Assembly: GCA_937916485.1 (NCBI GenBank)
Contig: CALFSV010000120.1
Coordinates: 1 to 64,000, forward strand
Length of the DNA: 64,000 nucleotides
Source: an uncultured Paracoccaceae bacterium
GTDB lineage: Bacteria; Pseudomonadota; Alphaproteobacteria; Rhodobacterales; Rhodobacteraceae
Direction of reading: 5' to 3'
Shown here piece after piece: positions 9,510 through 18,377 of this stretch; position 1 is the first letter of the stretch; every line of letters starts with the position of its first letter. The translations under genes were made by a program, and so were the position numbers. The notes under the pieces were generated by a model, which saw only the letters and a list, made by a program, of their open reading frames with translations, ran no database searches and had not been told where the DNA came from.

Positions 9510-9538
9510 GGCCTTCGGCGGACGTGCCGCCGAAGGCC
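9510..9538 (-). promoter_or_regulatory. Stem-loop between binding-protein and permease genes
   Basis: A perfect 12-bp stem (GGCCTTCGGCGG, then its complement) with a 5-nt loop, 21 nt after the stop of the solute-binding protein gene. No U-run follows on the minus strand, so it is more likely an mRNA-stabilising or partial-termination hairpin than a full terminator. It would leave the binding protein more highly expressed than the permeases. Confidence 0.65.
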
Positions 9539-9559
9539 AAAGCGTGCCGTGTTTCAGAC

Positions 9560-11035
9560 CTAGCCTGCCCAGCTGACGCCGGTCAGATCGACCGCGGCGG
9601 TCGGCTGGTTGAGCCAGAGCCCCTGCAGGCCAGCCTTTGCAACCGTGGGCACGGCCAGTTCAAAGAGGTAGCCGTTCACATAATCCTCCGAGATGATGGT
9701 CTGCGCCTGCTTGAGCATCTCGGACCGCATCACCGGATCGGTGGTCAGGTTCAGGTCGCTCATCAGCTGCTGGAAGGCAGGGTTGTCATACTGGAAGTAG
9801 TAGTCGGGATTTGCGTAGATCCCGATGTCCATCGGCTCAGTATGGCTGACGATGGTCATGCCAAAGTCCTTGGCCCCGAACGCCTCTTCCAGCCATTGGG
9901 CCCATTCGAGGTTGCTGATCTCGGCCTCGATCCCGATGGCGCGCAACTGGCTGGCGATGATCTCGCCGCCGCGACGGGCGTAGGAGGGAGGCGGCAGTTT
10001 CAGCGTGGTGGTAAAGCCGTCGGGGAACCCGGCCTCGGCCAGCAAGGCGCGGGCGCGGTCGGGGTCGTAGGGCGAATTGCCGGTCAGGTCGACATAGTCG
10101 GGGTTGTGGGGGGCAAAGTGGGTGCCGATGGGCGTGCCCAGCCCGAACATGGCCCCGTCGATGATCGCCTGCCGGTCGATGGCGAGGCTGACAGCCTGAC
10201 GGACCAGAATGTTGTCAAACGGCTCCATCTTGTTGTTCATCGCCAGGATCGTCTCGCCTTCGGTATTGCCGACAAGGACCTGGAACCGGGGGTCGGCCTC
10301 GAACTGGGGCAGGTTCTCGGGGGCGGGGAAGCCTACGAAGACGTCCACATCCTCGGCCATCACGGCCGCAAAGGCAGCCGTCGGGTCCGAGATGAAGCGG
10401 AAGGTGGCAGAGGCCAGCGCCGGGGCCTCGCCCCAATAGGCGTCATTGCGGGTCAGTTCGATCCGGTCACCCTGCACCCAGTCGGCAAAGCTGAAGGCGC
10501 CTGTGCCGACGGGATTAGAGGCGATATCGGCGATGCTTTCAGGGGCCACGATCACCGCATCGCCCCAGGCCATGTTGAACAGGAACATGCCGTTGGGCGC
10601 GCCCAGCGTGACCTGCACTGTCAGCGGATCAACGACGGTGACATCGGTGATCCCCGCAAAAAGACCCTTCTGGGCATTGGTGCTGTCCTCGGCCCGTGCG
10701 CGGTCGAGCGAGAATTTCACATCCTCGGCGTCCATCGTTGTGCCGTCGTGAAAAGTCACCCCGTCGCGCAGGCTAAAGGTATAGACCAGACCGTCGTCCG
10801 ATATCGTCCAGCTTTCGGCAAGGCCGGGCACGACCGAGCCATCCGCCATGAACCGGGTCAGCCCTTCAAAGACGTTGGAATAGAGCACCGAGTCGATGGC
10901 CTGCGCGGCCCCGCCGGTGGGGTCGAGGTTTGGCGGCTCCAACTGGATGCCGACCGTCACGCTGTCCTGTGCGGTGGCCATTCCGGCCAAAAGCGCAATG
11001 GCGCTGGCGGTCATCAGAGTCCTGGACATGGTCAT
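9560..11035 (-). CDS. Family 5 extracellular solute-binding protein
   Basis: A 491-residue periplasmic binding protein of the peptide/nickel/opine class (SBP_bac_5). A Sec signal peptide covers about 1-23 with cleavage after A-T-A-Q. The family signature appears as L-A-E-S-W-T-I-S-D-D-G-L-V-Y-T-F-S-L-R-D near 75-95, with F-H-D-G-T just after. It captures the substrate of the transporter downstream. The start at 11035 is preceded by AGAAGGAGA; ATG 11029 is possible. It follows the M20 hydrolase gene by 27 nt in the same unit. The ligand is not predictable, though the hydrolases around it suggest an N-acylated or amide-linked compound. Confidence 0.93.
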   Translation of the reverse strand: MTMSRTLMTASAIALLAGMATAQDSVTVGIQLEPPNLDPTGGAAQAIDSVLYSNVFEGLTRFMADGSVVPGLAESWTISDDGLVYTFSLRDGVTFHDGTTMDAEDVKFSLDRARAEDSTNAQKGLFAGITDVTVVDPLTVQVTLGAPNGMFLFNMAWGDAVIVAPESIADIASNPVGTGAFSFADWVQGDRIELTRNDAYWGEAPALASATFRFISDPTAAFAAVMAEDVDVFVGFPAPENLPQFEADPRFQVLVGNTEGETILAMNNKMEPFDNILVRQAVSLAIDRQAIIDGAMFGLGTPIGTHFAPHNPDYVDLTGNSPYDPDRARALLAEAGFPDGFTTTLKLPPPSYARRGGEIIASQLRAIGIEAEISNLEWAQWLEEAFGAKDFGMTIVSHTEPMDIGIYANPDYYFQYDNPAFQQLMSDLNLTTDPVMRSEMLKQAQTIISEDYVNGYLFELAVPTVAKAGLQGLWLNQPTAAVDLTGVSWAG

Positions 11036-11062
11036 GTCATCTCTCCTTCTGGATCAGGTCTA

Positions 11063-12400
11063 TCAGGTGTCGGTTTCGGGCGCGGGCAACAACAGTTCGG
11101 CCAGGCTTCGGGCCATGACCGCGACGCTGTCCATCATGTCGTCCACGCCAACATATTCGTCAGGCTTATGCGCAAGCTCCAGCAGACCGGGGCCGTAGGC
11201 AATGCAATTCTTCAGCCGGCCGATCCGGTCGATGTGCTTTTGATCGTAGCTGCCGGGCGAGGCGACGTATTCCGGCGCGCGCCCCATGACTGCGGCGATC
11301 TGGCGGGCGACCGTCTGCACGACGGGGGCCTCCCTGTCGGTCATGGAGGGCAGGACGTGGTTCAGCTCGCGCAGGGCATAGTCGAACTTGGGCCGGTTGG
11401 CCTTCAGACCGTCCAAGAGGTCCGTCACCTCGTTCCGCACCCCATCAAGGCTTTCCTCGATCAGAAAGCGGCGGTCGATGACGATCCGGCAGCTATCAGG
11501 CACGCAATGCGAGGGCAGGGCGGTTGACTCGAGCGGTCTTTCCGACTGCCCGCCGTGGATAGAGTTGATGTTCATCGTGGACGACCGCGCCCCTTCGGGC
11601 ACAACGGGCATGTCGGTGTGCCGGGCGGCCATTGCGGGATAAAGCGTCGTCTCAAACGCGTCGATCACCGCCCCCATGTGCCGCACCGCGCAATCCCCCA
11701 GAAACGGCATGGAGCCGTGTGCAATCTCGCCAAAAGTTTCGATCTCGGCCCACCATCCGCCGCGATGACCAAGGCAGATACGATCCTTCTGCAAAGGCTC
11801 GGGAATGATGACGTGCTGCACCCGGTCGGGGCTGAAGTAGCCCTTTGCCGCCAGGTAGGCGACGCCGCCATAGCCACCCGATTCCTCGTCCGCCGTGCCC
11901 GAGATTTCCACGGCGCCTGCATGATCTGGAAAGGTCGCCACAAAGGCTTCGGCCGCGATGATCGAGGCGGCAAGCCCGCCCTTCATGTCACAGGCCCCCC
12001 GTCCGTAGATCTTGCCGTCCTTGAGCGCGCCGCCAAACGGGTCCTCGGTCCAGCCGCTGCCCACCTCGACCACATCGGTATGGCTGTTGAAGTGGACGCA
12101 GGGGCCGGGATGAGCGCCTTCACGGCGGGCCACGATGTTCCAGCGGGGATAGGCCTCGCAATCGCCCGGCGTGCCGTGGGCGCGGATGAATTCGGTGTCA
12201 AAACCGGATTTGCGCAGGCGGGCGTCGAGGTATTCGCAGATCAGGCGGTAGTTCTCGCCCGGCGGGTTCAGGGTGGGTATGCGGATCAGGTCCTGCGTCA
12301 ACGCGATCAGATCGTCGCGGCGGTCCGCAATGGCCTGCAAAAGCGGCCCCAGACGGGGATCGCTTGGTGTCTCGCTGGAAGGGGCGGCAGCACTGTCCAT
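11063..12400 (-). CDS. M20 family metallohydrolase (ArgE/DapE-like deacylase)
   Basis: A 445-residue zinc-dependent amidohydrolase of the M20 family, related to acetylornithine deacetylase and succinyl-diaminopimelate desuccinylase. Metal and catalytic residues are visible: His107 in S-H-T-D, bridging Asp138 in C-D-M-K-G-G, and Glu172-Glu173 in D-E-E-S-G-G. A dimerisation domain lies between about 225 and 335. It removes an acyl group from an amine or cleaves a dipeptide-like bond. It is the first gene of the minus-strand catabolic unit. ATG 12400 was chosen as start, but no good ribosome site precedes it; GTG 12448 would add 16 residues. Confidence 0.88.
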   Translation of the reverse strand: MDSAAAPSSETPSDPRLGPLLQAIADRRDDLIALTQDLIRIPTLNPPGENYRLICEYLDARLRKSGFDTEFIRAHGTPGDCEAYPRWNIVARREGAHPGPCVHFNSHTDVVEVGSGWTEDPFGGALKDGKIYGRGACDMKGGLAASIIAAEAFVATFPDHAGAVEISGTADEESGGYGGVAYLAAKGYFSPDRVQHVIIPEPLQKDRICLGHRGGWWAEIETFGEIAHGSMPFLGDCAVRHMGAVIDAFETTLYPAMAARHTDMPVVPEGARSSTMNINSIHGGQSERPLESTALPSHCVPDSCRIVIDRRFLIEESLDGVRNEVTDLLDGLKANRPKFDYALRELNHVLPSMTDREAPVVQTVARQIAAVMGRAPEYVASPGSYDQKHIDRIGRLKNCIAYGPGLLELAHKPDEYVGVDDMMDSVAVMARSLAELLLPAPETDT

Positions 12401-12471
12401 GACATGACTATCGGCAATAACGCGGTTCCCCGCAAGCCTGCCGATCACAGCAAGGCGATCCCTCGCAAAAA

Positions 12472-12487
12472 TGAACCGAATGGTTCA
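12472..12487. promoter_or_regulatory. Operator-like palindrome in divergent promoter region
   Basis: TGAACC-GAAT-GGTTCA is a perfect inverted repeat (6 + 4 + 6) located 72 nt before the M20 gene and 76 nt before the RND adaptor gene. The size and form suit a TetR-family repressor, which commonly controls RND pumps. No regulator gene is adjacent, so the repressor must be encoded elsewhere. It could control one or both directions. Confidence 0.55.
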
Positions 12488-12562
12488 CTTTTTTCGTTGT
12501 CGAGCCTTGGTGAATGGGGATAGACGGAAACGGTTCGACCACTTCGACCTGAGGATTAGTTG

Positions 12563-13732
12563 ATGCGTTCCATTCTGACAGTGATTTTGACCGCCGTTGT
12601 TGGGGCCGGAACCTGCTTCCCTCTCGCGGCCTTCGCACAAGAGGTCGAGGCGCCGCATGTCTCTGTCGTTCCGGCCGAGGTCACGCAGATGACAATCTCG
12701 GTCACAGCGTCGGGGACGTTGATCGCGCGCGAAGTGGCCGAAGTCTATGCTCGTGTGTCGGGCACCGAGGTCATCGAAATTCTGGTTGAGACCGGCGATG
12801 ACGTGCAGGCAGGCGATGTACTTGCCCGTCTGGACCCCGCTGCCCTGACCGCTCAGAAGGCGCAGGCAGACGCCAATCTGGCCAGTGCGGTGGCCGGTAT
12901 CGCCCAGGCTCAAAGCCAGGTCGTGTCCGCCGAAGCCAGCGCCACGCAGGCCCAGCAGGCATTGGAACGGACCCGGACGCTGGCCGACAGAGGCGACTCG
13001 GCCCAATCGGTCCTCGATCAGGCGATTGCCAATGCCGATAGCGCCGAGGCTGCCGTGAACGCGGCCAAGGCAGGTCTGGCCTCTGCCGAGGCGCAGGTGC
13101 AGCAGGCGCAGGCCGCCCTGAACCTTGCGGCGCTTAATGTCACCTGGACCGAGATCCGGGCCCCGGTTGATGGTGTGATCCTGACCCGAAATGCCCGGCT
13201 GGGTGCCTTAAGTGCGGGGGGAGGTGCCCTCTTTACCATCGCCCGCGACGGCGAGATCGAGGTTGAGGCCGAGGTGATCGAGACCGAATTGACCCAGCTG
13301 TCCGCAGGGGACCGCGCCATGGTGATTGTGGCCGGGACGGCAACGCTTGAGGGCCACGTCCGCCTGATCGCCCCGACGGTTGACCCGGTGACCCGCCTTG
13401 GCACGATCCGGATCGCGCTGGACAGCGACGACCGGATGCCAACTGGCCTGTTCGCCCGCGCCACGATCACGGCCGAGCAGCGCGACGCCCTGACCCTGCC
13501 GACAAGCGCCATCCAAAGCGGAGACAGATCCTCCTTCGTTCTGGCAGTCGAAGACGGGACGGTTGTGCGGGTTCCTGTCACACTCGGCATGATGATCGAA
13601 GGCCGTCAGGAGGTCCTGAGCGGTCTTGAGCCTGCCACGATGGTGATCGAACGGGCAGGCAGCTTTTTTCGGGACGGCGATACGGTGATTGCCGTGCAAC
13701 CCGGCATGGCTGACGGAAACGGGGGACAATAG
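12563..13732 (+). CDS. RND efflux periplasmic adaptor subunit
   Basis: A 389-residue membrane-fusion protein. It has a signal peptide (about 1-25, ending A-F-A), a first lipoyl half near 50-80 (G-D-D-V-Q-A-G-D-V-L-A-R-L-D), a long alanine- and glutamine-rich coiled-coil hairpin (about 85-190), the second lipoyl half (T-E-I-R-A-P-V-D-G-V-I), a beta-barrel domain and a membrane-proximal domain. It links an inner-membrane RND pump to an outer-membrane channel. The ATG at 12563 was preferred to TTG 12560. Its stop is 2 nt before the pump gene, so both are made from one transcript. No TolC-type gene is present in the window. Confidence 0.93.
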   Translation: MRSILTVILTAVVGAGTCFPLAAFAQEVEAPHVSVVPAEVTQMTISVTASGTLIAREVAEVYARVSGTEVIEILVETGDDVQAGDVLARLDPAALTAQKAQADANLASAVAGIAQAQSQVVSAEASATQAQQALERTRTLADRGDSAQSVLDQAIANADSAEAAVNAAKAGLASAEAQVQQAQAALNLAALNVTWTEIRAPVDGVILTRNARLGALSAGGGALFTIARDGEIEVEAEVIETELTQLSAGDRAMVIVAGTATLEGHVRLIAPTVDPVTRLGTIRIALDSDDRMPTGLFARATITAEQRDALTLPTSAIQSGDRSSFVLAVEDGTVVRVPVTLGMMIEGRQEVLSGLEPATMVIERAGSFFRDGDTVIAVQPGMADGNGGQ

Positions 13733-13734
13733 TC

Positions 13735-16700
13735 ATGAACATGTCCACCTGGGCCATTCGCAACCCGGTGCCGCCGCTGGCGCTGTTTCTGGTGCTTTGT
13801 GTTGTGGGCATGGTCAGTTTTTTCCAGCTGCCCGTCACCCGCTTTCCCAACATCGACATCCCCATTGTCACGGTCAACGTGGCGCAGGCCGGCGCTGCCC
13901 CGACCGAGATGGTCGATCAGGTCACCCAACCGATCGAGGATGCCATCGCCGGGATCACCGGCGTCAACCACATCTCGTCCACCGTGTCGGATTCCATGTC
14001 TTCCACAGTGATCGAGTTTGATCTGTCGACCGACAGCGACCGGGCCCTGAACGACGTCAAGGATGCCGTGGCCCGGGTCCGGGGAACGCTGCCTGAATCC
14101 ATCTCAGAACCCATTGTGCAGCGCCTTGACGTGACCGGGATGCCGATCATGACGCTGGCCGTGTCCGACCCGACCCAAAGCATCGAAGATCTGTCCCATT
14201 TCGTCGACGACGTCCTGAGCCGTGAGTTGCAGGGCGTTTCCGGGCTTGGTGAAATCTCGCGTCTGGGCGGGGCGGATCGTGAGATCCGGGTCGAATTGGA
14301 CCCCGACCGCCTTCTGGCCCTTGGGATCACGGCCGCCAGTGTAAGCCGGCAATTGAGGGCGACCGCAATCGACCTTGGCGGCGGACGCGGTGCCATCGGC
14401 GGGCAGGAATTCACGATCCGAACCCTTGGCGGCGCCGATACGCTCGAGGATCTTGCCGCGACCCCGCTGTCCTTACCGGGCGGGCGGACCATCACGCTGG
14501 CTGATCTGGGTACCGTCACCGACGGCCCGGCCGAGGCGCGCAGCTTTGCCACGCTGGATGGTCAACCCGTGGTGGCCTTTGGCGTCTTTCGCGCAAGCGG
14601 CGCCAGCGATCTGAGCGTTGCCGAAGGGGTGCGGGAAAAGCTGGATGAGGTCCGGGCGCAATATCCCGATGTCACCTTGACCCTGATCGAGGACACGACC
14701 GAATACACCGAAGGAAACTACCATTCCGCGATGGAAACCCTTTACGAAGGGGCAGCGCTTGCGATCATCGTGGTGTTTCTGTTCCTGCGAAACTGGCGGG
14801 CGACGCTGATCACCGCCGTGGCCCTTCCGTTGTCGATCATCCCGACGTTCTTCGTTATGGAGTTTCTGGGCTTTTCCCTCAACACCGTCAGCCTTCTGGG
14901 GATCACGCTGGTCACCGGTATTCTTGTTGATGACGCTATCGTCGAGATCGAGAATATCGTGAGACATATCCACATGGGCAAACCGGCCTATGAGGCGACG
15001 GAAGAGGCGGCCTCGGAAATCGGTCTGACGGTCATTGCGATTTCCTTTACCATCGTCGCGGTCTTTGCGCCCGTCAGTTTTATGGCTGGGATCGCGGGGC
15101 AATATTTCCGCCAATTCGGCCTGACCGTCGCTGTCGCGGTGCTGTTTTCCCTGCTCGCGGCCCGCCTCGTAACGCCGATGATGGCCGCCTACTTCCTCAA
15201 GGACGAAGTCCTGCGCGAGGAAAAGGATGGCTTTGTCATGCGGGGCTACATGCGGATGCTGCGCTGGACCCTGCACAATCGTGGACTCACGCTTTTGCTG
15301 GGTGTGCTGATTTTTGCCGGGTCGATCTATTCGGCGACCCTGCTGCCCACCACCTTCATCCCCGAGGCGGACGAGGGGCGGGCAATCGTTTCGGTCGAAC
15401 TTCCGCCCGGCTCGACGCTTGATGATACCCGTGCGCTGACCAATGAAATCGCGGCCCGGGCACAGGCGATCCCGGAATTGCACAACGTCTTTGTCGAAGG
15501 CGGAACCTCTGACATCACCCGGGCCAATGTGACTGTAACCCTTGGCGCAAAGGACAGCCGCGAGCGCAGCGTGTTCGAGATTACCGACCAGTTGCGTCAG
15601 CTGCTGGCCGATATCCCTGATGCCCGCATCAACTTTCTGGCCAGCAACGGGCAGCGTGACATCACCATCGCCGTGCTTGGCCAAAGCCAGGAGGCGGCGA
15701 ATGCCGCCGCCACCCAACTGGCAGAGGAGATGCGCGGCCTAGATACGATCCGCAATGTGTCGAACGCGGCCTCGCTGGCCCGGCCGGAATTGCGGATCAC
15801 GCCCAAGCCCGAGATCGCGGCAGAGCTTGGGATCACCGCATCCGATCTTGCGACCACGATCCGCATCGCCACCATCGGGGACAGCGATGCCAACCTTGCC
15901 AAGTTCTCGGTCGACGGGCGGCAGATCCCGGTCACCGTGCGCATGGCCGACGAAACCCTGCGCAACCTTGAACTGATGGCCGGCCAGCGGGTGGCAACGG
16001 CGGGCGGGCAGCAGGTCCCCATCTCGGTTGTGGCGACGGTCGAGCTGTCGACGGGCCCTTCGACCATCTCGCGCTATGACCGCGAAACCCAGGTGGTTCT
16101 GGCCGCCGACCTGGCCCCCGGTGCGGTACTTGGCCCGGCGCTGGCGGCGATCAATGGCTTGCCGACAGCGATGAATATGCCGCAGGGCACCGCCATCCAG
16201 GCTTCGGGCGATGCTGAGGTCATGGCCGAGGTCTTTGCCTCTTTCGGGCTGGCGATGGGGGCGGGCCTTATGCTTGTCTACGTCGTGCTGGTGCTGCTGT
16301 TCGGCAGCTTTGTGACCCCATTCACCATCCTGTTGTCTTTGCCTTTGGCCATCGGGGGGGCGATCTTTGCCCTATACCTGACGGGCAATGCCATAGGCCT
16401 GTCGGTGGTGATCGGGTTCCTGATGCTGATGGGGATCGTGACCAAGAATGCGATCATGCTGACCGAGTTTGCGCTGGACGGCATGAAAGAGGGCATGAAC
16501 CAGTTTGAGGCGATGATGGACGCGGGCCACAAACGGGCCCGTCCCATCGTCATGACCACGATCGCCATGACGGCGGGGATGATCCCCTCCGCCCTCGCCC
16601 TTGGCGCGGGGGGAGAGTTCCGGTCGCCCATGGCCGTCGCGGTCATCGGCGGTCTTTTGGTGTCCACGATGCTGAGCCTGGTGTTTGTCCCATCGCTCTT

Positions 16701-16785
16701 TACCGTGATTAACGGGTTGCGCACCCGCTCTCGGCGGTTCCTTGTGCGCAGCCTGGGGGCGAATACGCCGCAGGCGGCCGAATAG
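13735..16785 (+). CDS. RND efflux transporter permease (AcrB/MexB family)
   Basis: A 1016-residue inner-membrane drug/proton antiporter of the HAE1 class. Twelve membrane helices are expected, with two large periplasmic loops. The proton-relay aspartates are in G-I-L-V-D-D-A-I-V-E-I-E-N (TM4) and the partner Lys is in G-I-V-T-K-N-A-I-M (TM10). Opening residues W-A-I-R-N-P-V fit the family. It is encoded directly after its adaptor. Substrate range cannot be inferred. The gene ends 1 bp before the stop codon of the convergent selO gene, so there is no room for a conventional terminator between them. Confidence 0.95.
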   Translation: MNMSTWAIRNPVPPLALFLVLCVVGMVSFFQLPVTRFPNIDIPIVTVNVAQAGAAPTEMVDQVTQPIEDAIAGITGVNHISSTVSDSMSSTVIEFDLSTDSDRALNDVKDAVARVRGTLPESISEPIVQRLDVTGMPIMTLAVSDPTQSIEDLSHFVDDVLSRELQGVSGLGEISRLGGADREIRVELDPDRLLALGITAASVSRQLRATAIDLGGGRGAIGGQEFTIRTLGGADTLEDLAATPLSLPGGRTITLADLGTVTDGPAEARSFATLDGQPVVAFGVFRASGASDLSVAEGVREKLDEVRAQYPDVTLTLIEDTTEYTEGNYHSAMETLYEGAALAIIVVFLFLRNWRATLITAVALPLSIIPTFFVMEFLGFSLNTVSLLGITLVTGILVDDAIVEIENIVRHIHMGKPAYEATEEAASEIGLTVIAISFTIVAVFAPVSFMAGIAGQYFRQFGLTVAVAVLFSLLAARLVTPMMAAYFLKDEVLREEKDGFVMRGYMRMLRWTLHNRGLTLLLGVLIFAGSIYSATLLPTTFIPEADEGRAIVSVELPPGSTLDDTRALTNEIAARAQAIPELHNVFVEGGTSDITRANVTVTLGAKDSRERSVFEITDQLRQLLADIPDARINFLASNGQRDITIAVLGQSQEAANAAATQLAEEMRGLDTIRNVSNAASLARPELRITPKPEIAAELGITASDLATTIRIATIGDSDANLAKFSVDGRQIPVTVRMADETLRNLELMAGQRVATAGGQQVPISVVATVELSTGPSTISRYDRETQVVLAADLAPGAVLGPALAAINGLPTAMNMPQGTAIQASGDAEVMAEVFASFGLAMGAGLMLVYVVLVLLFGSFVTPFTILLSLPLAIGGAIFALYLTGNAIGLSVVIGFLMLMGIVTKNAIMLTEFALDGMKEGMNQFEAMMDAGHKRARPIVMTTIAMTAGMIPSALALGAGGEFRSPMAVAVIGGLLVSTMLSLVFVPSLFTVINGLRTRSRRFLVRSLGANTPQAAE

Positions 16786-16786
16786 G

Positions 16787-18262
16787 TCAGGTGCCGCAAA
16801 AGGTTGTATAGGGGCCAAATCCAGCCGGGGCGGGCAGGGCGTAACGCTCTGCCCCGTCGCGGGGGGCAAAGGGCTGGGTCAGGACGGACAAAAGCTCTTC
16901 GAACGGGCCAAAGTCGGCGTCGGTTGTCGCCGCCTCCAGCGCCTCTTCCACCAGATGGTTGCGCGGGATGTAGATCGGGTTGACCCGGTCCATCGCCTCT
17001 GCCGCCGCCACAGGGTCGCCAAGGCGGGCGCGCCATTGCGGGACCCATGCCTCGAATGCCGCGGCATCGCTGAACAAGGCCTTGGTCCGCTGCCCGCCAT
17101 CGCGCAGGTCTGCGGCAAGCTGCCGGAAGGTCCGGGTGAAATCGGCCCCGCCTTTGGCCATCGCGTCCAACAGCCCCTGCACAAGGTCCGGGTCGGCGTC
17201 CTGCGCCCCCATCAAGCCCAGCTTGCCCCGCATCACGTCGTTGAAGGCGGCGGTATAGGCTGGCATGAAGGCCTCAAGCTCTGGCACCACAAGGGCGATG
17301 GCCTTGTCGCTGTCGGGGTGGATCACGGCAAGCAGGGCCTCGGCCAGACGGGCGAGGTTCCATTGGGCGATGACGGGCTGGTTGTGATAGGCATAGCGCC
17401 CCTGATGGTCGATCGAGGAATAGACTGCCGCCGGATCATAGGCGTCGACAAAGGCGCAGGGGCCATAGTCGATCGTTTCGCCCGAGATGGTCATGTTGTC
17501 GGTGTTCATCACCCCATGAACAAAACCCAAGCCCATCCATTTGGCGATCAACCGTGCCTGCCGGTCCCGGACCGCGCCAAACAGGGCAAGGGCAGGGTTG
17601 GGGGCGCCTGCAAGGTCGGGATAGTGACGCCGCAAGGCATAGTCGACCAGCTGCCCCAGTTTCGCAGTTTCCCGCCGGGCGGCAAAGTATTCGAACGTCC
17701 CGACCCGCAGGTGGCTGGAGGCGACGCGGGCCAGCACAGCGCCCGGCAAAGGCCCTTGTTCCCGCAGGACCATGTCACCGGTCAGCACAGCGGCGAGGGC
17801 GCGGGTCGAGGGGACACCCAACGCATGCATCGCCTCGCCGACCAGATACTCACGCAACACCGGCCCGATGGCGGCCTTACCGTCGCCGCCACGCGAAAAC
17901 GGCGTCCTGCCAGAGCCTTTGAGGTGGATGTCCCGCCGTGCGCCAGTCTTGTCGATGACCTCGCCCATGAGGATCGCCCGCCCATCGCCCAATTGCGGGG
18001 AAAAGCCGCCGAACTGATGCCCGGCATAGGCCATAGCCAGCGGGCTTGCCCCGTCTGGGGCCTGACTGCCGGCAAAGATCGCTGCCCCTTCGGGGCTGTT
18101 CAGCGCCGCCGCATCCAGACCAAGGTCCTCGGCCAGCGCGTCATTCAGCCTGACAAGCCTTGGCGCCGTGGCCGCATCGCCCTGCCAGGGCACGAAAAAG
18201 CCGTCCAGCTCGCGGGCGTAGGTATTGTCAAAGGCAAAGGCGGATTTGGCAGCAGGGGTCAT
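16787..18262 (-). CDS. selO: Protein adenylyltransferase SelO (YdiU/UPF0061)
   Basis: A 491-residue pseudokinase-fold enzyme that transfers AMP from ATP to Ser, Thr or Tyr of target proteins, and is linked to redox control in other bacteria. Family signatures seen are Y-A-G-H-Q-F-G near 85, L-G-D-G-R-A, L-K-G-S-G-R-T-P-F-S-R-G-G-D-G-K, and N-T-D-N-M with D-Y-G-P-C-A-F-V-D. The protein ends F-C-G-T: the Cys holds the antepenultimate position occupied by selenocysteine in many SelO proteins. The start at ATG 18262 follows AAGGA. The msrA gene lies nearby on the same strand, in line with a redox theme. Confidence 0.92.
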   Translation of the reverse strand: MTPAAKSAFAFDNTYARELDGFFVPWQGDAATAPRLVRLNDALAEDLGLDAAALNSPEGAAIFAGSQAPDGASPLAMAYAGHQFGGFSPQLGDGRAILMGEVIDKTGARRDIHLKGSGRTPFSRGGDGKAAIGPVLREYLVGEAMHALGVPSTRALAAVLTGDMVLREQGPLPGAVLARVASSHLRVGTFEYFAARRETAKLGQLVDYALRRHYPDLAGAPNPALALFGAVRDRQARLIAKWMGLGFVHGVMNTDNMTISGETIDYGPCAFVDAYDPAAVYSSIDHQGRYAYHNQPVIAQWNLARLAEALLAVIHPDSDKAIALVVPELEAFMPAYTAAFNDVMRGKLGLMGAQDADPDLVQGLLDAMAKGGADFTRTFRQLAADLRDGGQRTKALFSDAAAFEAWVPQWRARLGDPVAAAEAMDRVNPIYIPRNHLVEEALEAATTDADFGPFEELLSVLTQPFAPRDGAERYALPAPAGFGPYTTFCGT

Positions 18263-18270
18263 CGATTGGT

Positions 18271-18310
18271 CCTTTTGGGCGGTCCCCCCTTTTGGGCGGT
18301 CCCTTTTGGG
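18271..18310 (-). repeat. 17-bp tandem repeat in the selO 5' leader
   Basis: The 16-nt unit CCTTTTGGGCGGTCCC occurs at 18271-18286 and 18288-18303, and a partial third copy (CCTTTTGGG) at 18302-18310, followed by a run of G. On the minus strand each unit carries AAAAGG, and the copy nearest the gene supplies the apparent ribosome site for selO. Confidence 0.75.
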
Positions 18311-18377
18311 GGGGGGCCTTCTGGTTGGCGGCAGGATGGCCCAAACCGGCTGGCTTGGCCATGGGGTCGGCCCTGTA

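Noticed and set aside
12401..12448. Longer start (GTG 12448) for the M20 hydrolase
   Set aside because: It adds 16 residues with no family match and brings the start closer to the operator; kept only as an alternative.
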